The notes beneath the pieces were generated by a model that did no database searches, was not told where the DNA came from, and saw nothing but the letters and a program-made list of their open reading frames with translations. This document shows positions 41,353 to 50,932 of a DNA stretch of 64,000 nt, piece after piece; position 1 is the stretch's first letter, and the number at the start of each line of letters is the position of its first letter. The position numbers and the translations under genes were made by a program. The stretch comes from Afipia carboxidovorans OM5. GTDB lineage: Bacteria > Pseudomonadota > Alphaproteobacteria > Rhizobiales > Xanthobacteraceae. The DNA lies in assembly GCF_000218565.1 (NCBI RefSeq), contig NC_015685.1, positions 62,001 through 126,000 on the forward strand. The letters run 5' to 3'.

Positions 41353-42642
41353 ATGGTTGGCTTTTCGAGGAAATTCGTCAGAACGGTCGCTTTTGGCCTG
41401 ACCACGGCGACGGCCTTGGCGATGTGCCTCATCTCCCCGAGCTTCGCTCAACGTGACCCTCTCGATCTCGCACAGGCCGGCTTCGTTGCGAAAGATCGCG
41501 GCGATTTCACGCTGGCGATACGCTTGTTTGACGAAGCGCTTCAGCGCGGCTTGTTCTCGGACAAACAACGCGGCCTTCTCCTTTACAGTCGAGGCGTTTC
41601 TAACGAAGCACTCGGTCGTCGCGACCGCGCCCTGTCAGACTTCGATGCGGCCATCGCGCTGCTTCCGGAATTTCCCAGCGCCTACCTCTATCGAGGGATC
41701 ATCTGGGGCGATGAGCGCGAATACCAGCGCGCCCTGCAGGACTTTCTGACGGCCAGTAAATTAAATCCCGGCGATCCTCTCGTTTTCAACAACCTTGGGA
41801 ATGTTTACGAAAAACTGGGAGATTTGGATCGTGCCATCGAAAACTATGGTCTAGCGATCCGCTTGCGTTCCGACTACGCTCCTGCCTATTACAATCGTGC
41901 TCGCACCTACGTTCTGAAGCAGGATGAAGAGCGCGCCATCGCAGACTACGACAAGGCGATCGCGTTGCAGCCGACCTACGAAGACGCCTACGTCAACAGG
42001 GCGGTCCTGTATTTCTTCCGTCGAGACATCAAGAGTGCTCTCGCAGACCTCGACACCGCGATCAGGCTGAATCCGCGGGACGTTGCCGCTTTGTCAAATC
42101 GCGCGAGTGTGAATCTGGCGATCGAAAAATATGCTGAAGCTTTGAGCGATTTCGATCGAGCGTTGACGGTAGATCCAGGCAATGCGGCCACATACTTGGG
42201 GAGAGGGCGGGCGCACCTGTTCTCTGGAGCAGTCGACGATGGCATCGAGGACTTCAAGACCGCCGTGCGGCTGCGTCCGTCGAATCCCTATCCTGTCATT
42301 TGGTTGCACATTGCTCGGGTCCATCGAGGAGAATCCGATCGCGAGGAATTTGAGGCGAACGTAAAGGCTGCGAAAGGCGAAGCCTGGCCGGGCGCAATGC
42401 TCGATATGTATCTTGGGCTGCTTGCTGCGGACGAGGTCAAAGCGGCTGCCCAACGGGGCACAGACCGCGAGAAGTCCAAACGCGAATGCGAAGCGATTTT
42501 TTTTATGGGCGAGTTGGCTCTGCACAAGGGTCAGACCCAGCAAGCACGGGACGCCTTGCGAGAGGTGACGTTAGGCTGCGGACCGGCGGAGCCCGTCTAC
42601 GGCGCGGCGGTTGCGGAAGCCAAGCTGCTGCCTCGGCAATAA
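41353..42642 (+). CDS. Exported TPR-repeat protein
   Basis: A 429-residue protein. The ATG at 41353 gives a signal peptide (FGLTTATALAMCLISPSFAQ). Residues about 30-330 are at least eight tetratricopeptide repeats, e.g. AGFVAKDRGDFTLAIRLFDE and NLGNVYEKLGDLDRAIENYG, then AYVNRAVLYFFRRDIKSALA. The C-terminal part (EAIFFMGELALHKGQTQQAR) is one more helical repeat pair. It would be a periplasmic scaffold. It is not obviously tied to neighbours. Confidence 0.8.
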   Translation: MVGFSRKFVRTVAFGLTTATALAMCLISPSFAQRDPLDLAQAGFVAKDRGDFTLAIRLFDEALQRGLFSDKQRGLLLYSRGVSNEALGRRDRALSDFDAAIALLPEFPSAYLYRGIIWGDEREYQRALQDFLTASKLNPGDPLVFNNLGNVYEKLGDLDRAIENYGLAIRLRSDYAPAYYNRARTYVLKQDEERAIADYDKAIALQPTYEDAYVNRAVLYFFRRDIKSALADLDTAIRLNPRDVAALSNRASVNLAIEKYAEALSDFDRALTVDPGNAATYLGRGRAHLFSGAVDDGIEDFKTAVRLRPSNPYPVIWLHIARVHRGESDREEFEANVKAAKGEAWPGAMLDMYLGLLAADEVKAAAQRGTDREKSKRECEAIFFMGELALHKGQTQQARDALREVTLGCGPAEPVYGAAVAEAKLLPRQ

Positions 42643-42769
42643 AGCGCCTTACACAGGTCCGCTGCGCCGCACCCAAGTTCGAGCAATTTCTTTGCGACTG
42701 ACGGTCGTTCGTATTTCTGGGAGTCTTTGCGTTCGCATCGGGCAGATCTTCCTCATGAAGGGTGCCGGC

Positions 42770-43144
42770 ATGTGGTCTTTTGACAAGCATTTTTCGGCGA
42801 CCGCGGTTGGGATTGTCCTGCTTTTATTTTGCAATCAACCGCGCGCGGTTGCTCGCGCTAGTCAGGTTGGTCACGACGATCCCTGGAATCCAGAGCATAT
42901 CGAACATCTGCCGCCCGAGGTTCGGAATGCTGTCGTCCGCATGTGCCGAGATCCACTCCGCGCCGGACACTACTTCGCAACCTATTTCGACAATTCGCGC
43001 TTGATGAAGCTGCACTTCGAGCATCTGCACTGTGACGGGCAGGCAATATTTTGCAGAGGAGACATTTGCCTGCACCAGGAATACGTTTCTACCGGAGGTC
43101 ACTATCGGCTGATGAAAAGCTATTATGATCGCAACAACGATTGA
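42770..43144 (+). CDS. Exported protein, second member of the family seen at 13125
   Basis: A 124-residue protein with a signal peptide ending about AVARASQ. It carries HIEHLPPEVRNAVVRMC, AGHYFATYFDNSRLMKLHFE, and CRGDICLHQEYVSTGGHYRL; the relative at 13125 has HIEALPPEIRR, AAHYFSV and CQGDLCLHEVYL. AAGGG lies 7 bases before the ATG at 42770; an ATG at 42755 is possible. Function unknown. Confidence 0.65.
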   Translation: MWSFDKHFSATAVGIVLLLFCNQPRAVARASQVGHDDPWNPEHIEHLPPEVRNAVVRMCRDPLRAGHYFATYFDNSRLMKLHFEHLHCDGQAIFCRGDICLHQEYVSTGGHYRLMKSYYDRNND

Positions 43145-43429
43145 TCCAGCCGAATGGCTCTTCTTGGTTTGTCTGCGAACAGTCCGCCAAATTGGCACCA
43201 GCGACCTCGTCGACAAGAGCGCGACATTCGAGATAAGGCTGAGCCGGACTCGCCGTGCCCCCTCGAACAAAACATTCCATAAGATATATTATGCGAATTC
43301 ATTTTCATCATAGATTTCTGCTACATAGTATATCAATTCTCCATAACACTTGTTTAAATACTTGCCGGATGCGTACGTAGGCTCGCGCTGCTATCTTGAT
43401 CGTCACCGAAATCGTTGAACGACCATGAG

Positions 43430-43651
43430 CGCCCGCGCTCAGCGTCTATCGGTTTTGGCGGGAGTCTCGGCTATGCGATCGGGGCGCTTTCCGCTGGTCT
43501 GATCGCCGACCGTTTCGGATTGTCGTGGGCGATCATCTCGATCGCCGCGCTGACATTTGATTCCGGGGCCGTGGTCGCCATTGTGATGAGGGCGCGTGGC
43601 AAACATCCGAGCAACCCGATAGCTGCCGCGTCCATGTCACCGAGAACCTAA
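43430..43651 (+). pseudogene. C-terminal remnant of an MFS transporter
   Basis: LSVYRFWRE in one frame and LGYAIGALSAGLIADRFGLS in the next are consecutive parts of an MFS repeat; one extra base near 43468 separates them. The frame then runs WAIISIAALTFDSGAVVAIV to SPRT and its TAA overlaps the ATG of the DMT gene (TAATG). The front of the transporter is missing. Confidence 0.55.
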
Positions 43652-44700
43652 TGATGCGCACTGGCATATTGCTCGCTCTCCTGTCCGCCCTCCTGTTCGG
43701 CGCAAGCACACCTTTCGCCAAGCTTCTTCTGGGCTCCGTCGATCCATGGACAATGGCGGGGTTGCTCTATCTCGGCGCAGGGCTGGGGCTGGCGGTGATC
43801 CATGTCTCACGGGCTGCGTTGCGGCTCCCCACAATCGAGGCGCCGCTCCGGCGCGCGGACATTCCTTGGCTTGCCCTGGTCGTGCTAACGGGCGGCATCC
43901 TCGGCCCCCTGTTCCTGATGTTTGGCCTGGCCCGCACCGACGCCGCGACAACGTCGCTCCTTCTCAACCTCGAAGGCCTCGCGACCATGGGCATCGCCTG
44001 GGTGGTATTTCGTGAAAACGTGGACCGGCGACTTCTCGTCGGCGCCTTCGCGATCTTGGCCGGCGCAGTCCTTCTCTCCTGGCAAGGACAGGCATCCTTT
44101 CAATGGGGCACCCTGCTCATCGCCGGTGCCTGCCTGTGCTGGGGGATCGATAACAACTTGACGCGCAAGCTTTCGTCGGCCGATCCGGTGCAGGTCGCCA
44201 TGCTCAAGGGGCTGGCCGCCGGCGCGATCAATCTCTTCATCGCGATCGCCAACGGCGCCGCTCTTCCTTCCGCTGGTGTTCTACTGGCCGCCGGCGTGGT
44301 CGGATTTCTGGGCTATGGCGTGAGCCTTGCCCTGTTCGTTCTCGCTTTGCGCCACCTCGGGACGGCGCGAACGGGAGCCTATTTCTCTCTCGCACCCTTC
44401 GTAGGCGCTATCCTGGCCGTATTTATGCTGGGCGAGCCGCTGTCGGTGAAGCTCCTGATCGCCGGATGCCTGATGGGGCTCGGGCTATGGCTGCATCTGT
44501 CCGAGCGGCACGAGCACGAGCATACCCATGACGTGCTGGAGCATGAGCATCGGCACAACCATGATGAACATCATCAGCACGAGCACGGGCCGGATGCACC
44601 GCCGGGCGAGCCGCACACCCACTGGCATCGCCACGCGCCGCTGGTGCATCGGCATCCGCACTATCCCGATCTGCATCACCGTCATGATCATACGCACTGA
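43651..44700 (+). CDS. DMT/EamA-type transporter with a long His-rich C-terminal tail
   Basis: A 349-residue, ten-helix membrane protein of the drug/metabolite superfamily; two EamA halves are seen (ALLSALLFGASTPFAKLLLG and LIAGACLCWGIDNNLTRKL). After the last helix (LIAGCLMGLGLWLHLSERHE) the final 50 residues are packed with His (HEHTHDVLEHEHRHNHDEHH, then HRHDHTH). The tail suggests metal binding, and a role in divalent cation export is plausible next to the other efflux genes. Substrate unknown. Confidence 0.75.
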   Translation: MMRTGILLALLSALLFGASTPFAKLLLGSVDPWTMAGLLYLGAGLGLAVIHVSRAALRLPTIEAPLRRADIPWLALVVLTGGILGPLFLMFGLARTDAATTSLLLNLEGLATMGIAWVVFRENVDRRLLVGAFAILAGAVLLSWQGQASFQWGTLLIAGACLCWGIDNNLTRKLSSADPVQVAMLKGLAAGAINLFIAIANGAALPSAGVLLAAGVVGFLGYGVSLALFVLALRHLGTARTGAYFSLAPFVGAILAVFMLGEPLSVKLLIAGCLMGLGLWLHLSERHEHEHTHDVLEHEHRHNHDEHHQHEHGPDAPPGEPHTHWHRHAPLVHRHPHYPDLHHRHDHTH

Positions 44701-44908
44701 TCGTTTTGCGCCAGCTTGTATGTTTGACGTGAAGGTGAACACACACCCGCACTTTTTCGCGCTGTACCATGCATCCACAATGGACGTATCGGTTAGTCGT
44801 AAGCGCCGCTGGAATAGCGCGGCCGGTTATCGGCCCAGCGCTAATCTCAGTTTTAACAGTGAAGGCGAAAGGTGCGCGCTGGGTTGCACGGGCGTACGCC
44901 TATCGGCG

Positions 44909-47065
44909 TCACTGTTCGTCGTCGCCAAAGATTTGGTGTAAAGACCTAAGCATCTCGATACTTTGCTGGACCTTCGTGTCTGGTGTTGAACGCAACACAC
45001 TCACCATTGCGGTGAAATGTTCGTCCTGTCCTGCAGCGGCAGATGCGAGAATGTCCCGCACGTCGCAGCTTTCTCCCGGAGGAACGGGAGGCGTTGCGCC
45101 GAGCGACAGCGCCTTGCGCGGCGGGGTTGGCGGTGTTGGACGCGGCGAAGAGAGAGTGAGAGGGGCAAATTCTCGCAGCGGTTCGGAGGTCTTCGCTTTG
45201 GTTGTTGTGCTTTTCGCGCTTCGACGGGATGTGGTCACCTTGCGAGCCGGCGCCGATGTGGGTGGCGGTGGCGCTGTCGACGGGCTTGCGGTCGTGGCCG
45301 GTTCTTGGGGCGTGTCAGGCGCCGGATTGATTGCCCCGCGCAGCGCCTCATCTTGCCAGGTGCGCAGTTTGGGCAGCGCCGGCGAAGAGCCCTTTGCCCG
45401 TTCGTAATACGCGCGATAGGGTTTATCTAAGTAGTGCCGGATTTTGGTCAATTCGAACGAGCGGGAGTTCTTGACCATCAGGATTGACAGCCGGGCCGAC
45501 ATCTCGCGGAGTTCGAGCGGGCTGCGCAGCGGGCGCGGTGTATAGTGAGGTGCCCAGACGCGCGGCGCGAAAATGCCCTGTCCTGGACGCTGGATCGGCG
45601 TTTTATAGACTTGTGTCGTTTCGCCGAGCATCTCGGACACAAAGTCCGAGGTTTCGAGATCGTTGATCTGGATGAACAGCTTGATCTGCGAGCCCGAGAC
45701 CGTGGTGATGCGCGTGTTCCTGCCGTAGAGTTCGTCGAGCTGCGCAATGTCCTGCATCACGATCGCCATCCGGAAGCCATATCCCGCGCTGATCGTGATC
45801 TTCGAGATCAAAGAGTCCATTCGGCCGACATGGTAGAATTCGTCGAGCATGAGCAGCACCTGATGCGGCTCGTCGTCACCCGGAATCTTCACCATCATCA
45901 GATCGTGGATCTGCTGAAACAGGATGCGGATTAGCGGCCGGAAGATCGACAGTTCGGCGATGGTACAGCCGATGAAAATCGTCATCGGACGGCGCCGTAG
46001 CTCGCGAATGTCGAAATCGGATGTCTCGGTCGCGGCCGAGATGAGGCCGTTGTTCCACAGCGACATCGCCATATTGACGTTGAACACGGCGCTGTTGCGG
46101 GTCTCGGGCTCCAACGCGATGTACTGGTTGAAGCTGTCGACCACCCATGCCGGCAAGTGCTGTCGTTCAGTCTTCACGATCGCACGCAGCACCGAGGAGA
46201 TATCCTTGCCGGTCGTCGTCATCCGGGCCACCGTGCGCATGTGCTGTGCGCCCGCGATCAACGGTGAAGCCAGCACGTAGCCGATTAACGCCGAGAGCAG
46301 AAGACGGCCGGCTCCGGCCCAGGTGTCGTCGGCTTTTTCAGGAATCACAAAGGAGGCGACGACCAGGCAGTCGGTCGCCATGCGCTCGTCGCGCCGTACG
46401 AAATCGAGCGGATTGTATCGATGCGTGTCGTTGGATCCCGGCGAGAACATAAAAACCTTGTTGCCCATCGCGGCGCGATGTTCCGCAAGCGCTTCGAAGT
46501 TTTCGCGCTTCGGATCGAAGAACACGGCCGAACCCTGCCAAAGATAGCCATTCGGGAGGACGAAGCCGGTGCCCTTGCCGGAGCGTGATGGTCCGACGAC
46601 CAGGATATGTGCGGGCTCGTCCGAGCGGAGCGTGGCGCCGCTCAGCGTTCCCAGCACGATCCCGCGCTTGGCGGTCAGGCCCTGCTTGGCCGCCTCCATC
46701 AGCGTGCCGAAGCGGGCGGCGCCATACGGCATCTGGCGGCGATTGATGACCGCGAACAGCGCCCCCGCGAGTCCGATCGCGCCAACAGTGGCCGCCGCAT
46801 AGCCGGCGCGGATCAGTGCCTCGAGTTGGGTGCCTGGGAACAGGAGTCGGTTGTAGAAATGACGCCAGGCGATCACAAAGAAGTCGGCGGAGCGATCGGC
46901 GTTCTGCATCCGGAACAGCGCCCAGCGGGTGGTGCCCTCACTCGGGAAGCGGCCCGGCGCCCAGCGCAGGGCAACGACAATCTCATAGGCCATGCTCCAC
47001 AGCAGCCAGAAGGCGAGCAGCAGCAGGATCGCGACGCCGATCCTATAGGCGACGACGCGCGCCAT
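44909..47065 (-). CDS. virD4: Type IV secretion coupling protein VirD4/TraG
   Basis: A 718-residue inner-membrane ATPase that delivers the relaxase-DNA complex to the channel. Two membrane segments lie at about 7-30 and 88-107; Walker A is GPSRSGKG at 158-165, and HQVLLMLDEFYHVGRMD gives Walker B. The start at 47065 is used; the longer frame to 47146 overlaps virB11 more. The last 130 residues are Pro/Ser/Thr-rich and low complexity (PSTAPPPPTSAPARK), then a short conserved-looking end. It overlaps the end of virB11 by 23 bases and is the last gene of the operon. Confidence 0.92.
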   Translation of the reverse strand: MARVVAYRIGVAILLLLAFWLLWSMAYEIVVALRWAPGRFPSEGTTRWALFRMQNADRSADFFVIAWRHFYNRLLFPGTQLEALIRAGYAAATVGAIGLAGALFAVINRRQMPYGAARFGTLMEAAKQGLTAKRGIVLGTLSGATLRSDEPAHILVVGPSRSGKGTGFVLPNGYLWQGSAVFFDPKRENFEALAEHRAAMGNKVFMFSPGSNDTHRYNPLDFVRRDERMATDCLVVASFVIPEKADDTWAGAGRLLLSALIGYVLASPLIAGAQHMRTVARMTTTGKDISSVLRAIVKTERQHLPAWVVDSFNQYIALEPETRNSAVFNVNMAMSLWNNGLISAATETSDFDIRELRRRPMTIFIGCTIAELSIFRPLIRILFQQIHDLMMVKIPGDDEPHQVLLMLDEFYHVGRMDSLISKITISAGYGFRMAIVMQDIAQLDELYGRNTRITTVSGSQIKLFIQINDLETSDFVSEMLGETTQVYKTPIQRPGQGIFAPRVWAPHYTPRPLRSPLELREMSARLSILMVKNSRSFELTKIRHYLDKPYRAYYERAKGSSPALPKLRTWQDEALRGAINPAPDTPQEPATTASPSTAPPPPTSAPARKVTTSRRSAKSTTTKAKTSEPLREFAPLTLSSPRPTPPTPPRKALSLGATPPVPPGESCDVRDILASAAAGQDEHFTAMVSVLRSTPDTKVQQSIEMLRSLHQIFGDDEQ

Positions 47066-48101
47066 GACGGCCTTTCCCAGTGGTCCGCTGTTCCCGCCAT
47101 TCTGCCATGCGCGAGAAATGCACCGCCGATGTGCCGCGCCATCCACCGACCTTTGTCTGCTGAATGACGATCGGCAGTACCGACCTTATGTAGCTGACAA
47201 TCTCGTCGCGGCGCAGGCCGAGCCCGGCCTGCATCACCATCAAGGCGAGTTGCTCGAAGGCGCCGGCAGGGCTGTCGGCGTGCACGGTCGTGATGCTGCC
47301 CGGATGCCCGGTATTGATGGCGCGCAAGAATGAGTAGGCCTCGGCGCCACGGATTTCGCCGAGAAAGATGCGGTCGGGCCGTAACCGCATCGAAGCCTGC
47401 AGCAGCGTTTCAACGGTGATGCGGGCCTCCCCTTGATCGCCTTTGGAGGCGACGAGCGGCAAGTAGTTTTTCTGGATCGGGTTAACTTCCCGGGTATCCT
47501 CGATGGTGATGATGCGCTCCTCAATCGGCACCTCCTTGAGGATGGCATTGAGGAACGTTGTTTTTCCGGAGCTCGTCCCGCCCGAGAGCAAGATCGAGTA
47601 GCGGCTGACCACGGCGAGCCGGATGAACTCCTCGATGCGGCCGGCGTCGAGATGCTCGCAGAGCTGTCGGTCGGTTTCCGACAACGCGCCCTCCCCCGCC
47701 GTCGTCACCTTCTCGAATGAACCGAGCTTGCGGTAATCGTCGAGCCGCATTTCCTTGATGACCTGCTTGCGGATGGCGAACGCGCCTCCCGCCGTCGTCG
47801 CCGGCGGCATCACGCCCTGAAAGCGCTCTCCGGTCGGCAGCGCCGCGGAGAGCAACGGATGCTCCTCGTTGACGCTCTGGCCCGAATGTCCGGCGACACG
47901 CTCGGCAAGATGCCGGATGGCGTGCTCCGTTAGGCTCGGCACCTCGTGCCGCTCCATTGCGGCCTGCCCGAAGCGCTCGACCCAGACCTCGGCCGGACCG
48001 TTGACGCAAATCTCGACGACATGGTCGTCATCGAGCCAGGTGCGGATCGGATCGAGTGCGCGGTCAATGAAGACCGTCAGACTTCGCGCCAGCACGTTCA
48101 C
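47043..48101 (-). CDS. virB11: Type IV secretion ATPase VirB11
   Basis: A 352-residue hexameric traffic ATPase on the cytoplasmic face. Walker A is GGTSSGKT at 174-181; GEARITVETLLQASMRLRPD (Asp box/His box region) and FLGEIRGAEAYSFLRAINTG (Walker B) follow. It overlaps virB10 by 38 bases and virD4 by 23, so translation is coupled. Confidence 0.94.
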   Translation of the reverse strand: MNVLARSLTVFIDRALDPIRTWLDDDHVVEICVNGPAEVWVERFGQAAMERHEVPSLTEHAIRHLAERVAGHSGQSVNEEHPLLSAALPTGERFQGVMPPATTAGGAFAIRKQVIKEMRLDDYRKLGSFEKVTTAGEGALSETDRQLCEHLDAGRIEEFIRLAVVSRYSILLSGGTSSGKTTFLNAILKEVPIEERIITIEDTREVNPIQKNYLPLVASKGDQGEARITVETLLQASMRLRPDRIFLGEIRGAEAYSFLRAINTGHPGSITTVHADSPAGAFEQLALMVMQAGLGLRRDEIVSYIRSVLPIVIQQTKVGGWRGTSAVHFSRMAEWREQRTTGKGRHGARRRL

Positions 48102-49413
48102 GCTTCAGCTCCCTCAAGGCTTCCTTGACCGGATCCGGATAGAGCGCCGAAAAATCGAGATCGCGCCGAACGAAGACGATGATCCGCGTTCCTTGGTCGA
48201 GGTAGATCGTGGGTGGGATATTGATTGAGTTTCTGAGCGCCTGCTGCGCGATGTTGGTCAGCGTCTGCGACACGTTTTGCGCCGCGATCTCCCGAGCCTG
48301 CAGGCTCAACTGATTTTGGTTCACCCCCGTTTGCGTCTGCGTCACGATTCCTGTCACCGGATCCGTCGTCATGATGATGGAGCCATTGCCGATCGTGTTG
48401 GTGTTCTGGCCATAAGCACTCAAGAACTGCGCTGCGCCGCCGACGACCGACAGCATGATCGCCGAACCGAAGCGCTCCAGATAATGATTGTCGACGAAGC
48501 CGGCATTGCCGGCGCGGCCCAGATCGTCGGTGCCGTTCGATCCGAGCTGCACCGAGACGCCATCGGAGCGCAGCATGCGGGTCCACACCACGAAGACGCG
48601 CGTCTGACCTTGTGCGATCCCCGACTTGTACTCGCCGACAAGGCGGCTTCCAGCAGGAATGAGAACGCGCCGACCGTCGAACGACCAGACATTCTCGGTG
48701 ACAACGGCGCGCACCATGCCTGGCAGATCGCTCTGGACGGCCGTCTCCAACACACCACGAATCATCGTCCCCTGCGCCACCAGCGCGTCAATGCGGTTGT
48801 TCTTGATCGCTCGGGAAACCTCGACGCCGGCCGCGGAAACCGACGACAGGAAGCGACGATTGGGATCGTCCTCCGGACCTGCGGCGGCCTTGCTGCCATC
48901 GTCTGGGTTTGCAGTGTTTGCCGCCGCTGCGGCGTTGTCGGCAATGACCTGCGGAGCCCGAAGGCGCTCCCATTTTCGTCGCTCCTCCTCCTGCCGCTGC
49001 CGTTCGAGCTCCGCGAGACGGCGCGCTTCGTCGTCGTTCGGCAGCGCACCCGCCAGCGGCGGCTCCGGCGGAGGGGGCGCCGGCAACGCAAGCGGTGGTG
49101 CGACCGGGGGAGGTGGTGGGGCGGGTTCGGCCGGGGCCTGCGGAATGACGATGGTACCCTGGTTGGTTTGCACGCGAGGGGTCGAAAGCGACGGCGCTGG
49201 AAACTGCGTCGTCCTGAACTCCTCTTTGTCCGGCGTCGTTAGGGTGGGCGAACGCCGCGCGACCGTTCCATAGATCATCCAGGCAGCAACAAGAAGCGCG
49301 CCGATCGGCACCCCGAATTTCAAAAAACTGCCGAGCGCGGTTCGACCGCGCGCGACGGAGGTTGCCGCCGCAGCTTCCAGTTCGAACGAGCGATAGTCGT
49401 CAGGCGTGGGCAT
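48064..49413 (-). CDS. virB10: Type IV secretion protein VirB10
   Basis: A 449-residue bitopic protein that spans both membranes and senses ATP use. An N-terminal helix (about 31-50) is followed by a Pro-rich linker (QAPAEPAPPPPPVAPPLALP) and a charged helix (RRLAELERQRQEEERRKWER). The beta-barrel domain contains LIPAGSRLVGEYKSGIAQGQ and VWTRMLRSDGVSVQLGSNGT, and the antenna region follows in DNHYLERFGSAIML. Ends NQNQLSLQAREIAAQNVSQT and IYLDQGTRIIVFVRRDLDFS are standard. Confidence 0.93.
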   Translation of the reverse strand: MPTPDDYRSFELEAAAATSVARGRTALGSFLKFGVPIGALLVAAWMIYGTVARRSPTLTTPDKEEFRTTQFPAPSLSTPRVQTNQGTIVIPQAPAEPAPPPPPVAPPLALPAPPPPEPPLAGALPNDDEARRLAELERQRQEEERRKWERLRAPQVIADNAAAAANTANPDDGSKAAAGPEDDPNRRFLSSVSAAGVEVSRAIKNNRIDALVAQGTMIRGVLETAVQSDLPGMVRAVVTENVWSFDGRRVLIPAGSRLVGEYKSGIAQGQTRVFVVWTRMLRSDGVSVQLGSNGTDDLGRAGNAGFVDNHYLERFGSAIMLSVVGGAAQFLSAYGQNTNTIGNGSIIMTTDPVTGIVTQTQTGVNQNQLSLQAREIAAQNVSQTLTNIAQQALRNSINIPPTIYLDQGTRIIVFVRRDLDFSALYPDPVKEALRELKRERAGAKSDGLH

Positions 49414-49415
49414 GA

Positions 49416-50219
49416 TCAGCCTCCCACGGTCGTCGTCGCGCCCACCCGTTGCGGCTGATAGGGCTCCAGCCCGTTCGGTTCATGCACGTTGGTGAGGCGG
49501 CGGTTGAAGATGCACGTCGATTCCTGGCCATTGCGAAGCGTCCACTGCGGCGAGACCTTGTCGACGATGATGTAGGGGCCCTCGGTCCGGAAATTGACCA
49601 GGCTCTCGTTGCGGTCCGCGTCGACGATATAGATCGCCGGCGTCTCGCCCTCGAACCGGAACCAGGTCTTGGTCCCGTCGTCGAAGACCGCGACCGGCTT
49701 GTTCACCGAGGAGCCCTTGTAGCCATAGTCGCTGTTGGCGTTCGCGATGTTGAGGTCCTTGAGATTGGGGTTGGCGGCGCGCTCCTTCGCCTCGGCCAAA
49801 AGCTTCGCGCTCGCTTCGTCGTCGGGGAATCGGAAACGCACTGCGTAGATCTGACCGGACGGCGGCCGCGTGTTCGAGCGCAGCAAGAACGAATAGATAC
49901 GCTTATCGGTGACGACGTTGAGGTTCGAGATCGCGTTCTTGTCGACCGGCTTGACAAAGATGATGTCGCCCTTGCGGTTCGGCTCGACCTTCCAGGCAAT
50001 CGAGTCGCCGAGCGCTAAGGTTTCGATTTTTTCGTCCGGCTGCAGCTCGATCATCGTCGACGTGCCGTAACTCGCGTCGATCGCGGTGACGTTGTCCCTG
50101 TTATAGACGACGTCCCGGACTCGGGAATCGGTGCGGCCAGGACGCGGCAGCGCTTCCGCATGCGCGGCGCTCGCCATAATGCAGAAGCTCAAACCGAGGA
50201 CGATACAACGCGTTTTCAT
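49416..50219 (-). CDS. virB9: Type IV secretion protein VirB9
   Basis: A 267-residue outer-membrane-complex protein. The ATG at 50219 yields a signal peptide (ending SAAHAEA, about residue 23) and overlaps the virB8 stop by 4 bases. RDVVYNRDNVTAIDASYGTS and TMIELQPDEKIETLALGDSI form the N-terminal domain; FRFEGETPAIYIVDADRNES and LTNVHEPNGLEPYQPQRV the C-terminal beta domain that binds VirB7. Its single mature cysteine (STCIF) could form the B7-B9 disulfide. Confidence 0.92.
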   Translation of the reverse strand: MKTRCIVLGLSFCIMASAAHAEALPRPGRTDSRVRDVVYNRDNVTAIDASYGTSTMIELQPDEKIETLALGDSIAWKVEPNRKGDIIFVKPVDKNAISNLNVVTDKRIYSFLLRSNTRPPSGQIYAVRFRFPDDEASAKLLAEAKERAANPNLKDLNIANANSDYGYKGSSVNKPVAVFDDGTKTWFRFEGETPAIYIVDADRNESLVNFRTEGPYIIVDKVSPQWTLRNGQESTCIFNRRLTNVHEPNGLEPYQPQRVGATTTVGG

Positions 50220-50932
50220 TGTTGCGCACCCACAGTTCCGGGCGACGGCGCCGTTTCCTGATCGCGGCGATATTCCAGCACCTGGAAGCCGAGCGGATTG
50301 TCGAAGCGCCACTCATTGCGCATCGGCGCGGAGGTATAGCGGAACCGCACGAGCGAGACCCAGTTGCGCGTAATGACGTTGGTCGATGATTTCTCCTCGG
50401 TCGAAAACCGCGCCAGCGCGGTTCGATTGTTCGGGAAGGTCACGGATTTGATTGTGACCGCGACAACAGTGTTGGTGCCGTAGACCTTGACGGGATTGTT
50501 CGGATTGGCGGGCGAGTAGATTTCCGTGAGCTCACGCGCTGCGTCTCCCGTCGCCAGCAGCTGGGCGAGGTCGAAGTTGTCCTTCAACGCCTTGGGGTCA
50601 TAAGTTTCCCGCGCCTTGATGTAACGGACGACGTTGAACGTCGTCACCGCTTCGTCCTGGGTCAACGGGCCTTCGGCCATCGGGCGCTTCACCTCGACGA
50701 AGCCGGTCGTCTTGTCGACAACGACCATATAAGGCTCGTAGGTCTTGAGCGGGACGAGCAGGGCGAGTGTTCCGAGCGCCCCGACTGCGACCACGCTCAT
50801 CACGGTCGCGACGATCCAGGCCAGCGCGCGGGAGTTGCGATTCCGCCGCGCGATGTCGCGCTCCCATGTCGCGCCGTCGGCATAGTAGCGCGGATCGACG
50901 CGCGCGGGCTCTGATGTCACGGTTTCCGTCAT
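50216..50932 (-). CDS. virB8: Type IV secretion protein VirB8
   Basis: A 238-residue inner-membrane assembly factor. One membrane helix (about 38-61) follows a short cytoplasmic start (RYYADGATWERDIARRNRNS); the periplasmic NTF2-like domain has DEAVTTFNVVRYIKARETYD and VTIKSVTFPNNRTALARFST. It overlaps both virB9 and virB6 by 4 bases. Confidence 0.92.
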   Translation of the reverse strand: MTETVTSEPARVDPRYYADGATWERDIARRNRNSRALAWIVATVMSVVAVGALGTLALLVPLKTYEPYMVVVDKTTGFVEVKRPMAEGPLTQDEAVTTFNVVRYIKARETYDPKALKDNFDLAQLLATGDAARELTEIYSPANPNNPVKVYGTNTVVAVTIKSVTFPNNRTALARFSTEEKSSTNVITRNWVSLVRFRYTSAPMRNEWRFDNPLGFQVLEYRRDQETAPSPGTVGAQQ

